14,363 nucleotides of DNA from JAGXOF01 sp046545575. Lineage in GTDB: Bacteria > Chloroflexota > Dehalococcoidia > SZUA-161 > SpSt-899. The position numbers were made by a program, and so were the translations under genes. The DNA lies in the NCBI GenBank assembly GCA_046545575.1, contig JBKGZM010000048.1, positions 1-14,363 of the forward strand. Direction: 5' to 3'. The notes beneath the pieces are model-generated. The model was not told where the DNA came from. It was given only the letters and a program-made list of their open reading frames with translations, and made no database searches. Positions 1 through 6,108 of the stretch are shown piece by piece (position 1 is the first letter of the stretch; each line of letters opens with the position of its first letter).

Positions 1-2
1 GC

Positions 3-68
3 CTTGGACCGTATTTTCCCGGCGAAATTCCAAAATCACGCAAGCTGGTGAAATGTGAGTGGAGTTGA
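3..68 (+). CDS. Possible C-terminal tail of an upstream gene (partial)
   Basis: An open frame runs in from the left edge and ends at TGA 66-68. It gives 21 residues that read like protein, rich in Pro, Lys and Arg and ending in KCEWS. The other two forward frames also stay open to about position 50, so the assignment is weak. No family is recognisable. The TGA stop is also part of the extended -10 element of the tsaD promoter, so if the gene is real its end overlaps that promoter. Confidence 0.25.
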   Translation, partial: LGPYFPGEIPKSRKLVKCEWS

Positions 69-74
69 TATAAT
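66..74 (+). promoter_or_regulatory. Extended -10 promoter element for tsaD
   Basis: TGATATAAT at 66-74 is a perfect extended -10 (TGN followed by TATAAT at 69-74). The -35 region 17 nt upstream (TGGTGA, 46-51) matches only 3 of 6 consensus positions, which is usual for extended -10 promoters. Transcription would start near 81, giving a leader of about 30 nt before the tsaD ATG at 111. Confidence 0.5.
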
Positions 75-110
75 AGCAAACAACTACACATTGGTGCAAT
101 GTAGCGTCTC

Positions 111-1130
111 ATGAAGGTACTTGGTATCGAGACATCCTGTGACGAAACCGCTGCCGCTATTGTGGAAGATGGCTCCCGTATCCTTTCCAACGTCGTGGCC
201 TCGCAGGTGGAACTTCATGCCCGATATGGGGGTGTGGTTCCTGAAGTGGCTTCTCGCCAGCATCTGCTCTCCTCACTACCGGTCTTACAGAGGGCACTGG
301 AAGAAGCGGAATGCACACTTACTGATATCTCAGCCATTGCCGTTGCCAATGGCCCCGGACTCGCCGGCTCGCTTCTTGTGGGAGTAAACCTCGCCAAGTC
401 GCTTGCTCTGTCTCATAATCTTCCTCTGGTTGGAGTTAATCACCTCGAGGGACATGTTTATGCCAACTGGCTTGCCAGCGACTCCGGTGATGTTCGGCCG
501 GAATTCCCGTTGCTGTGCTTGATTGTCTCCGGCGGGCATACGGATTTGATGTTGATGAATGACCATGGGGATTATAGGCAGCTGGGCAGAACCCGCGATG
601 ACGCTGCCGGTGAGGCATTCGACAAGGTAGCACGGGTGCTGGGGCTGGGTTACCCAGGTGGCCCGGTTATCGAACAGGCTGCCAGAGGCGTTGATAATCC
701 ACGGCAGTTGCCACGGGCATGGCTTAAGGGGACTGATGATTTTAGCTTCAGCGGACTCAAAACGGCGGTGCTCCACATGGCACGTGATCTGGGAATTATG
801 GATACAGAGAACACACCTCAGTCCACTCTTCTTGCCAGGGAGGTGGCTGCTGGCTTTCAGGAGTCGATTGTGGATGTCCTGGTGACCAAAACCATCAATG
901 CTGCGAGGACTCAGGGAGTAAGGCAGATTCTCCTGGCTGGAGGAGTAGCCGCTAACTCGAAGTTCCGCGAGACGATGCTACGACGTGCCCCTGTACAGGT
1001 TCTTATTCCCCCACCCAATCTCTGCACTGACAATGCGGCCATGATCGCCGGCTGTGGGTATTTCAGGCTGATACATGGCATAACATCTGACTGGGACATG
1101 GACGTCAACCCGAGTCTGAGTATGGTCTGA
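111..1130 (+). CDS. tsaD: tRNA N6-adenosine threonylcarbamoyltransferase TsaD
   Basis: This 339-residue protein is a full-length TsaD (Kae1/Qri7 family). In bacteria TsaD works in the cytoplasm with TsaB and TsaE to transfer the threonylcarbamoyl group from threonylcarbamoyl-AMP onto A37 of ANN-decoding tRNAs (t6A). Seen in the sequence: the N-terminal signature IETSCDETA (residues 6-14), the metal-binding histidines H111 and H115 in NHLEGH, the GGHTD loop (141-145), the GGVAANS nucleotide loop (277-283) and the third metal ligand D307 in CTDNAAM. The ATG at 111 puts the family signature at the expected distance from the N-terminus, although no clear Shine-Dalgarno precedes it. Neither tsaB nor tsaE lies in the window. 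The gene is convergent with the MarR gene, with only 40 nt between the stops and no clear intrinsic terminator. Confidence 0.97.
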   Translation: MKVLGIETSCDETAAAIVEDGSRILSNVVASQVELHARYGGVVPEVASRQHLLSSLPVLQRALEEAECTLTDISAIAVANGPGLAGSLLVGVNLAKSLALSHNLPLVGVNHLEGHVYANWLASDSGDVRPEFPLLCLIVSGGHTDLMLMNDHGDYRQLGRTRDDAAGEAFDKVARVLGLGYPGGPVIEQAARGVDNPRQLPRAWLKGTDDFSFSGLKTAVLHMARDLGIMDTENTPQSTLLAREVAAGFQESIVDVLVTKTINAARTQGVRQILLAGGVAANSKFRETMLRRAPVQVLIPPPNLCTDNAAMIAGCGYFRLIHGITSDWDMDVNPSLSMV

Positions 1131-1170
1131 GTCGCTCATAAGGGTGATGGTGGTAGGGGTATGTAACGTT

Positions 1171-1692
1171 TTAAAGAATTGTATCCATCAAATTATCCCT
1201 GATCTTTCTCATAGAACGTACTAACACATCTATCTCTTCATCAGTCAGGGTGGATAGCACTTTCCTGCTTATATCTTGTGCTATCGGTGTCAGCCAAACA
1301 GCGGTCTCTCGTCCTTGGGCTGTAGGCGTTACAAATTTGACCCGGCCATCATGTTCAGAGTTCTCTATGCGGACCTCTCCCGCATTCACCAATGTGTTGA
1401 TCGTGGAGGTGATAGTATTTTTCCTGCGACAGGCGATGCGAGCAATCTGCGTTGGCGTCATACGTCCCCCACTCCTGATCAGTGCTGCCATAATTAACAC
1501 CATGTTCGGGGTTACATCGTGTGATGATAATTCCACTTCGAGGTACCTTTCGAGACTACGGCATGATAGTATTAGCGAAAGCAACAGCCCTAAAGGCGTC
1601 TTGCCTGTCAAGTCTTTGACTTCATCATCGCCACTATCCGTAAGGTAGTGCCTATCTTCCGAATAATGGTTCGCTTGCGAACTTTCAGACAT
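1171..1692 (-). CDS. MarR-family winged-helix transcriptional regulator
   Basis: This 173-residue protein has the MarR layout: N-terminal dimerisation helices (about 30-60), a winged helix-turn-helix (about 64-130) with a basic recognition helix around RRKNTITSTINTLVNAG (89-105), a wing carrying the family's DGR (115-117) followed by VTPTAQG, and C-terminal helices. MarR proteins are usually dimeric repressors released by small phenolic or carboxylic ligands. It is divergent from the transport/catabolic block starting at 1947, so it is the likely local regulator of that block and of itself. The leading 28 residues are polar and probably disordered. The ATG at 1692 has no Shine-Dalgarno, and the promoter spacing predicts a leaderless mRNA. 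The effector is unknown; the CoA-pathway context suggests an organic acid or its CoA ester, which is inference. Confidence 0.9.
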   Translation of the reverse strand: MSESSQANHYSEDRHYLTDSGDDEVKDLTGKTPLGLLLSLILSCRSLERYLEVELSSHDVTPNMVLIMAALIRSGGRMTPTQIARIACRRKNTITSTINTLVNAGEVRIENSEHDGRVKFVTPTAQGRETAVWLTPIAQDISRKVLSTLTDEEIDVLVRSMRKIRDNLMDTIL

Positions 1693-1708
1693 GGTTTTAA
1701 ATTACCAT
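1691..1708. promoter_or_regulatory. Candidate MarR operator (imperfect 18-bp palindrome)
   Basis: ATGGT (1691-1695) and ACCAT (1704-1708) form perfect inverted arms around an AT-rich 8-bp centre, for a total of 18 bp. This matches the length and AT-rich character of typical MarR operators. It covers the marR -10 hexamer and start codon, so a bound dimer would block marR transcription. Its role is inferred from position and symmetry only. Confidence 0.4.
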
Positions 1709-1727
1709 ATAGGCCATCCCTTGTCAA
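1699..1727 (-). promoter_or_regulatory. Predicted marR promoter, leaderless transcript
   Basis: On the minus strand a perfect -35 TTGACA (1727-1722) is separated by exactly 17 nt from TAATTT (1704-1699), a weak -10 (3 of 6). The expected transcription start, about 7 nt beyond the -10, falls on or beside the A of the marR ATG (1692-1690). That agrees with the absence of a Shine-Dalgarno. Confidence 0.45.
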
Positions 1728-1810
1728 GAATGTTCTCCCCCTAACATAACTAATTCATTCGTTCATGGCCTTACACTATGCTTAACAGTCCATTTTTAGC
1801 AGTTAATAAC

Positions 1811-1828
1811 AATAAATGGCCAATAAAT
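1811..1828 (+). repeat. Direct repeat AATAAAT upstream of the hydrolase promoter
   Basis: AATAAAT occurs at 1811-1817 and again at 1822-1828. The copies are 11 bp apart start to start, which is about one helical turn, and lie just upstream of the -35 at 1837. The tract could act as an UP-element-like AT-rich segment or as a protein-binding site. It could also be chance in an AT-rich intergenic region. Confidence 0.25.
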
Positions 1829-1836
1829 TTAAGGGG

Positions 1837-1865
1837 TTGACAGGGGGTAGTTAATGTGCTAGACT
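1837..1865 (+). promoter_or_regulatory. Sigma-70-type promoter for the hydrolase/TRAP block
   Basis: A perfect -35 TTGACA (1837-1842) and a -10 TAGACT (1860-1865, 4 of 6) are separated by 17 nt. Transcription should begin near 1872, giving a leader of about 75 nt before the ATG at 1947. This is the only good forward promoter seen ahead of the long plus-strand block. Confidence 0.55.
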
Positions 1866-1946
1866 CTCTACAAAGTTCGAAGAAGAACCATTGATTGTAT
1901 ATTTCATGCTCTTACCCAAATAACTGTTTGGAAATTAAAAAGCAAT

Positions 1947-2783
1947 ATGGAAATTAAGGTAACTACTCTGAGCGAGAATACGGCAGCTATTAACGACGTT
2001 GTTGCCGAATGGGGCTTGAGTATGCTCGTAGAGATAGATGGGTTCCGCATCCTTTTCGATACAAGCCCCGGTTCCTCAGCCGTCTACAATGCTCATATTT
2101 TAGGGGTAGATCTCTCCACAATTGACAAAATAGTTTTGAGTCATGGGCATTTTGACCATACAGGAGGTTTGCTTAACGTCCTTGAGAGACGCCATGCCCC
2201 CGTTGAGATCATTGCTCATCCTGATATATGGACGATTAAATATGACCTGAGACCTAACCTGCCACAACGGTATATTGGCGTGCCCTTTACTAGAGAGCAA
2301 TTGGAAGCCCAGGGTGGAGAGTTCTATTTAACAAAAGAGCCGGTATGGATAAAGAACAACATCGTAACAAGCGGTGAGGTCCCTATGGAAACCGAATATG
2401 AGCAAATTGACCCTTTTCTTTATATCAAGGAGAATGATGAACTCAAGCCTGATCCCCTTGCAGACGATCTATCTATGGCGATCAAGACACAACTTGGCCT
2501 GGTAATCATCTTAGGGTGTAGTCACCGTGGCCTGATAAATATTATACGACGCTTCCAGAAAATTACTGGTGAGAGGAGAGTCTTTTGCATAGTTGGAGGG
2601 ACTCATCTCATCACTGCTTCACCTGAGCATTTAAACAAAACCGTGGATGCTCTTAGACAAATGGAGGTTCAGCGGATCGGTGCATCTCACTGTACTGGTT
2701 TCCAGGCATCTTGCCGATTGGCCCAGGAGTTTCCTGATCATTTCTTCCTCAATAACGCTGGGACCAGCTTCAGGATACCCTGA
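1947..2783 (+). CDS. Metallo-beta-lactamase-fold hydrolase, COG1237-like
   Basis: This 278-residue cytoplasmic protein has the MBL metal signature SHGHFDHTGG (H66, H68, D70, H71). Later motifs are GCSHRG (H193), GGTHL (H220) and SHCTG (H248, C249). That order matches the COG1237 branch, often labelled 7,8-dihydropterin-6-yl-methyl-4-(beta-D-ribofuranosyl)aminobenzene 5'-phosphate synthase-like. Outside methanogens that label says little about substrate. Most members are uncharacterised metal-dependent hydrolases. It is the first gene after the promoter at 1837-1865 and precedes the TRAP transporter, so hydrolysis of a lactone or ester linked to the imported substrate is possible but inferred. 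The ATG at 1947 has only a weak upstream GGAAAT. No signal peptide is present. Confidence 0.85.
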   Translation: MEIKVTTLSENTAAINDVVAEWGLSMLVEIDGFRILFDTSPGSSAVYNAHILGVDLSTIDKIVLSHGHFDHTGGLLNVLERRHAPVEIIAHPDIWTIKYDLRPNLPQRYIGVPFTREQLEAQGGEFYLTKEPVWIKNNIVTSGEVPMETEYEQIDPFLYIKENDELKPDPLADDLSMAIKTQLGLVIILGCSHRGLINIIRRFQKITGERRVFCIVGGTHLITASPEHLNKTVDALRQMEVQRIGASHCTGFQASCRLAQEFPDHFFLNNAGTSFRIP

Positions 2784-2784
2784 C

Positions 2785-2812
2785 GAAGAACTTTGTTTTG
2801 ATCCAGTTCTTC
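2785..2812 (+). other. Small hairpin between hydrolase gene and dctP
   Basis: GAAGAACT (2785-2792) and AGTTCTTC (2805-2812) are perfect 8-bp inverted repeats around a 12-nt loop, directly after the hydrolase stop. The stem is AT-rich and has no following T-run, so it is not a convincing terminator. It could mark an mRNA processing or stability point. Confidence 0.3.
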
Positions 2813-2831
2813 AGTACAAGAAATAAAACAA

Positions 2832-2841
2832 GGGAGGTGAT
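2832..2841 (+). promoter_or_regulatory. Orphan extended Shine-Dalgarno-like site
   Basis: GGGAGGTGAT matches the complement of the usual 16S rRNA 3' end in nine of ten positions. No start codon follows at normal spacing. Its own GTG (2837-2839) opens a frame of about 22 codons ending at TAG 2903-2905, just before the dctP ATG. It may be a ribosome standby site or a relic; see findings. Confidence 0.3.
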
Positions 2842-2910
2842 ACAGAAAAAACTTACTATTGAAAGTAATCAGTGGGCAGGAGATCTACTAGAAAGGAGGG
2901 AATAGATAGA

Positions 2911-4053
2911 ATGCGGCGTAATTTAGTTCTGACTTGTATAGCTTTAGTGGCTGTAGTAGCACTGGTACTGGCCGGTTGCGGTCCGAGTGATACAACCACC
3001 ACTTCGCCGACCTCAACCGAGAAAGAGACACCACCAGAGAAAATAAACCTGAAGTTTGCTTCCTATTTTCCCACTGCCGCCTCCCAGTCCAAGTTGCTGG
3101 AAGATTTCTGCGCTGATATAAACGAACGCACCAACGGAAGAGTGACTATCGACTTTTACGGCGGAGGGTCACTACTCGGTGCTACGAAAGTATATGATGG
3201 GGTCATGAGCAAGGTTGCTGACATAGGATTTACTCATGTTGAGTATACTCGTGGCCGCTTTCCCGTTATGGAGATGCTCGATCTTCCTCATGGCTACCCC
3301 AGTGCATGGGTGGGTAGTCACGTAGCCAATGACTTTTACAGGGAGTTCGAGCCTGAAGAATGGGAAGGTGCACATATTCTGTGGTTTAATACCTCCCCTA
3401 TAAATGAACTTATAACCGCTGAGAAGAGGGTAACCACCCTTGAGGATGTTAAAGGTTTAACAATCAGAGGTCCTGGGCATATTGGAGATGTGGTTAAGGC
3501 CCTTGGCGGAACTCCTAAGCCGATACCTCTGATGGAAGCTTATGAAGCATTAGCTAGAGGTGTAATTGATGCAAGTATGACTCCTATTGAGACACTTCAG
3601 TCGTTTAATCTGGCCGATGCTGCGAAATACGTAACGCCATGCTGGCAAGTAGGTAACCTGTATACCTTCTACACGGTCATGAACGAAGATGTGTGGGATA
3701 GCCTCCCTTCGGATGTCCAGAATACCTTCGATGAGGTTTGCAAGGAATATGAGGAAAAGGCAGCTAAGGTCTGGAATGAGACAGATACTGTAGGAGCAGA
3801 ATTTGCGGTAGAAGAGAAAGGGGTGGAGTTCGTCGAGCTGGCCCCTGGAGAAGTTGAAAAGTGGAAAAAAGCTGTTGATCCACTTATAGAGGGTTATGTT
3901 GAAGAGCTCGAGAGTCAGGGGCACTCAGCTGACAAACTACAGAGGCAATTAGACTTTATTAACGAAAGAATCGAATACTGGACCAACAAGCAGGCAGAAG
4001 AAGGTGTAATGTCTATGACAGGGCCAGATGAGATCAGGCTCGACATGGAGTAG
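2911..4053 (+). CDS. dctP: TRAP transporter substrate-binding lipoprotein DctP
   Basis: This is the extracytoplasmic solute-binding subunit of a tripartite ATP-independent periplasmic (TRAP) transporter, 380 residues. The chosen ATG at 2911 has GGAGGG just upstream and opens a lipoprotein signal: MRRN, a hydrophobic core, then LAGC with lipidation at C23. A GTG at 2872 would bury the signal behind 13 polar residues and is rejected. A Thr/Ser-rich linker follows, and the DctP domain starts near residue 40 (INLKFASYFP). It includes the segment LTIRGPG, whose arginine corresponds to the conserved ligand-carboxylate-binding Arg of this family, and ARGVIDASMTP. The ligand is therefore probably a carboxylate; its identity is unknown. 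Lipid anchoring suggests a monoderm-like or exposed envelope. A strong hairpin separates it from dctQ. Confidence 0.93.
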   Translation: MRRNLVLTCIALVAVVALVLAGCGPSDTTTTSPTSTEKETPPEKINLKFASYFPTAASQSKLLEDFCADINERTNGRVTIDFYGGGSLLGATKVYDGVMSKVADIGFTHVEYTRGRFPVMEMLDLPHGYPSAWVGSHVANDFYREFEPEEWEGAHILWFNTSPINELITAEKRVTTLEDVKGLTIRGPGHIGDVVKALGGTPKPIPLMEAYEALARGVIDASMTPIETLQSFNLADAAKYVTPCWQVGNLYTFYTVMNEDVWDSLPSDVQNTFDEVCKEYEEKAAKVWNETDTVGAEFAVEEKGVEFVELAPGEVEKWKKAVDPLIEGYVEELESQGHSADKLQRQLDFINERIEYWTNKQAEEGVMSMTGPDEIRLDME

Positions 4054-4061
4054 TCATAAAT

Positions 4062-4092
4062 GTCTGGAGCCCCCGCTTTGGGGGCTCTAGAC
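4062..4092 (+). terminator. Strong hairpin after dctP (terminator-like, no U-tract)
   Basis: The arms 4062-4074 and 4080-4092 can form a 13-bp stem with a single G-U pair and the 5-nt loop GCTTT. The core is GAGCCCCC/GGGGGCTC. No T-run follows, so it is not a classical intrinsic terminator. It more likely protects the dctP 3' end or causes partial termination, leaving more binding protein than membrane subunits. Confidence 0.6.
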
Positions 4093-4163
4093 TATGACCT
4101 GGCTTATGTTTGGTTCGTGCAGTTAGCAGGCGAAGCAATTCAGCTCCTATGTGGGACGGTAAA

Positions 4164-4199
4164 CTACTTTAATTTAGAGTAGATCAAGGGAACTACTCT
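4164..4199 (+). promoter_or_regulatory. Mutually exclusive hairpins upstream of dctQ
   Basis: AGAGTAG (4176-4182) can pair with CTACTTT upstream (4164-4170, one U-G pair, 5-nt loop) or with CTACTCT downstream (4193-4199, perfect 7 bp, 10-nt loop). Only one pairing can exist at a time. The wider 4093-4287 gap holds no gene. The arrangement resembles a small attenuator or RNA switch, but no function is shown. Confidence 0.3.
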
Positions 4200-4287
4200 T
4201 GGCCATGTAGACATAGATTTGGAATTCACAGTTTACCTCGGGGGCTTGTCGCTGCAAGTAAGTCTTCAATCACAAGGGATACTGGTA

Positions 4288-4779
4288 ATGACGAAATACA
4301 GGTGTCTCGTTCGCTGGCTAGGAGAGAAACTTGCGTGGGTAGGTGCAGCTGCCGCATTTTTAGGCATAATAGTTGCCACTTGCGTTGATGTGTTGGGGTC
4401 CAAGATTTTTCATGTTCCTCTTCCCGGTTCTTACGAGATAATTAGTTATGCTCAACTTATAGCAATAGCTTGTGCGGTATCTCTAACCCTTTTTGCAGGG
4501 GAGCACGTGGAAGTAGACCTGTTCGTGTCAAGGGTGTCAAAACGCACCCAAGGACTTATTGATGCTATAATCTCCATCTTTGGACTCGGCCTCTTTGTAA
4601 TGATTACCTGGCAAGCTTTCGAATATGCTCAATCACTCCGGATAGCTGGGGAAGTCAGTGGCACAATAAAGTTGCCTCTCTTCTTGTTTAGTTATGTCCT
4701 TGCAGTGGCCTCTATATCGGTTTGTCTGGCATTCATACTGAGGATCCTTGAAGCAGCGGGAAAGGTATTGAACAGATGA
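4288..4779 (+). CDS. dctQ: TRAP transporter small permease subunit DctQ
   Basis: This 163-residue membrane protein is the size of a DctQ subunit and has four predicted membrane helices: about 15-33 (AWVGAAAAFLGIIVATCVDV), about 48-68, about 90-110 and about 132-153. The family-typical Glu-His-Val-Glu-Val-Asp stretch (GEHVEVDLF) follows helix 2. DctQ sits in the cytoplasmic membrane, with DctM forming the sodium-coupled transport unit that accepts ligand from DctP. The ATG at 4288 is chosen because AAGGGA lies 8 nt upstream and the protein then begins with a normal basic N-terminus. A TTG at 4219 would add 23 unlikely residues. The stop overlaps the dctM start as ATGA, so translation is coupled. 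Confidence 0.9.
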   Translation: MTKYRCLVRWLGEKLAWVGAAAAFLGIIVATCVDVLGSKIFHVPLPGSYEIISYAQLIAIACAVSLTLFAGEHVEVDLFVSRVSKRTQGLIDAIISIFGLGLFVMITWQAFEYAQSLRIAGEVSGTIKLPLFLFSYVLAVASISVCLAFILRILEAAGKVLNR

Positions 4780-6083
4780 GTCCAGTGACTGTTGGCTTGA
4801 TCGGGGTAGGGGTTCTCCTTCTCATGTTTTTGCTCAGGATGCCCATTGCTTTTGCAATGGCCTTCGTAGGGTTTTTGGGTTACTGCTACTTAGCTTCACC
4901 GGAGGCGGGACTCAAGATACTGATTCAGGATATCTTCGGGCAGTTCTCCTCTTATTCCCTGACGGTTATCCCCGCCTTTGTGCTCATGGGCACCTATGCC
5001 TTCGCATCAGGACTAAGTGCAAGGCTCTATGCTATGGCATATGCCTGGTTTGGCCGCATGCGCGGTGGCCTTACGATAGCCACAGTTGCAGCCTGCGCAG
5101 CGTTCGGTGCCGTCTCAGGATCAACATCAGCCACAGTGGCAACAGTAGGCAAGATCACTTTGCCGGAAATGAGGAAATACAACTATGATGATACCTTGTC
5201 TACCGGTACCCTGGCAAGTTCAGCTACACTGAGTGTACTTATACCACCAAGCACTATTTTTATTGTATATGGCGTGCTGACTGAACAATCAATCGGAGCG
5301 CTTTTCATATCCGGCATAATTCCAGGTATAATTATGACTCTACTCCTGGCCCTTACGGTGATGTACATCTGCCTCCGGCACTCATCTTTGGCCCCCATAA
5401 GCTCAGTAGAAATCCCTTTCAAGGATAAGCTGAAATCACTTAATGGAGCTGTTGAGGCCCTTATATTGTTCGGGCTTGCCTTAGGAGGCCTTTTCGCTGG
5501 CTGGTTTACTCCCACACAGGCCGGAGGCGTTGGAGCAGCAGGGGTTTTAGTTATGGGTCTGGCACGAAGACAACTTGGTTGGCGAGACTTCCTGCAGGCT
5601 AATATGGCAGGTTTACGAACATCCTGTATGGTGCTCTTTTTGATCACCGGAGCAATAGTTTTCGGTCACTTCATGGCTATCAGCAGGGTCCCCTTTATTC
5701 TTGTCGAGTCAATAGAGGGGCTTGCAGTATCGCCAGTAATAATAATGGGCTTTATAATTCTCTTCTACTTTGTAGGAGGCTGCTTTATAGATGCTATGGC
5801 TTTCATCACCCTTACGGTCCCATTTATATATCCCCTCGTGATAGAGCTCGGGTTCGACCCAATATGGTTTGGAGTCATCATAGTCCTGGTGAGCGGGATA
5901 GGGGTAATTACCCCTCCCGTGGGAGTTAACGTGTATGTGATTAAAGGTATTTCCCCTGAGACCCCATTAGGGACTATCTTCAAAGGTGTATTACCCTTCC
6001 TTGTGCCAATGATAGCTACAATTGCCATATTGATTGCCTTCCCAGAGATTGCCACATTTCTGCCTGACCTTATCACATGGTAA
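4776..6083 (+). CDS. dctM: TRAP transporter large permease subunit DctM
   Basis: This 435-residue, very hydrophobic protein is a full-length DctM, the ion-coupled transport subunit of the TRAP system. It belongs to the ion transporter superfamily. It begins with the family-typical GVLLLMFLLRMPIAFAMAFVG and contains the two re-entrant-loop regions of the elevator-type transport domain. These are GSTSATVATVGKITLPEM plus SVLIPPSTIFIVYG in the first half, and FIDAMAFITLTVPF plus GIGVITPPVGVNVYV in the second. About 11-12 membrane helices are expected. It overlaps dctQ by 4 nt and is followed 25 nt later by the ligase gene, which has its own strong AGGAGG. The pathway downstream is therefore probably made together with the importer. 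Confidence 0.95.
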   Translation: MSPVTVGLIGVGVLLLMFLLRMPIAFAMAFVGFLGYCYLASPEAGLKILIQDIFGQFSSYSLTVIPAFVLMGTYAFASGLSARLYAMAYAWFGRMRGGLTIATVAACAAFGAVSGSTSATVATVGKITLPEMRKYNYDDTLSTGTLASSATLSVLIPPSTIFIVYGVLTEQSIGALFISGIIPGIIMTLLLALTVMYICLRHSSLAPISSVEIPFKDKLKSLNGAVEALILFGLALGGLFAGWFTPTQAGGVGAAGVLVMGLARRQLGWRDFLQANMAGLRTSCMVLFLITGAIVFGHFMAISRVPFILVESIEGLAVSPVIIMGFIILFYFVGGCFIDAMAFITLTVPFIYPLVIELGFDPIWFGVIIVLVSGIGVITPPVGVNVYVIKGISPETPLGTIFKGVLPFLVPMIATIAILIAFPEIATFLPDLITW

Positions 6084-6108
6084 TATAGTAGCTTAATCAG
6101 GAGGAACG

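Noticed and set aside
330..776. 148-codon minus-strand frame inside tsaD
   Set aside because: It is antisense to a gene with strong family motifs, resembles no known protein and has no ribosome site; it is a shadow frame.
1930..1957. Direct repeat GGAAATTAA around the hydrolase start
   Set aside because: Two short AT-rich copies 19 nt apart, one inside codons 1-4; likely chance. It gives no alternative start because the upstream TTG frame stops quickly.
3550..3924. 124-codon minus-strand frame inside dctP
   Set aside because: Antisense to DctP domain sequence and rich in Phe/Leu as a complement artefact.
5183..5647. 154-codon minus-strand frame inside dctM
   Set aside because: The sense frame carries conserved DctM motifs throughout; the antisense product has low-complexity shadow composition.
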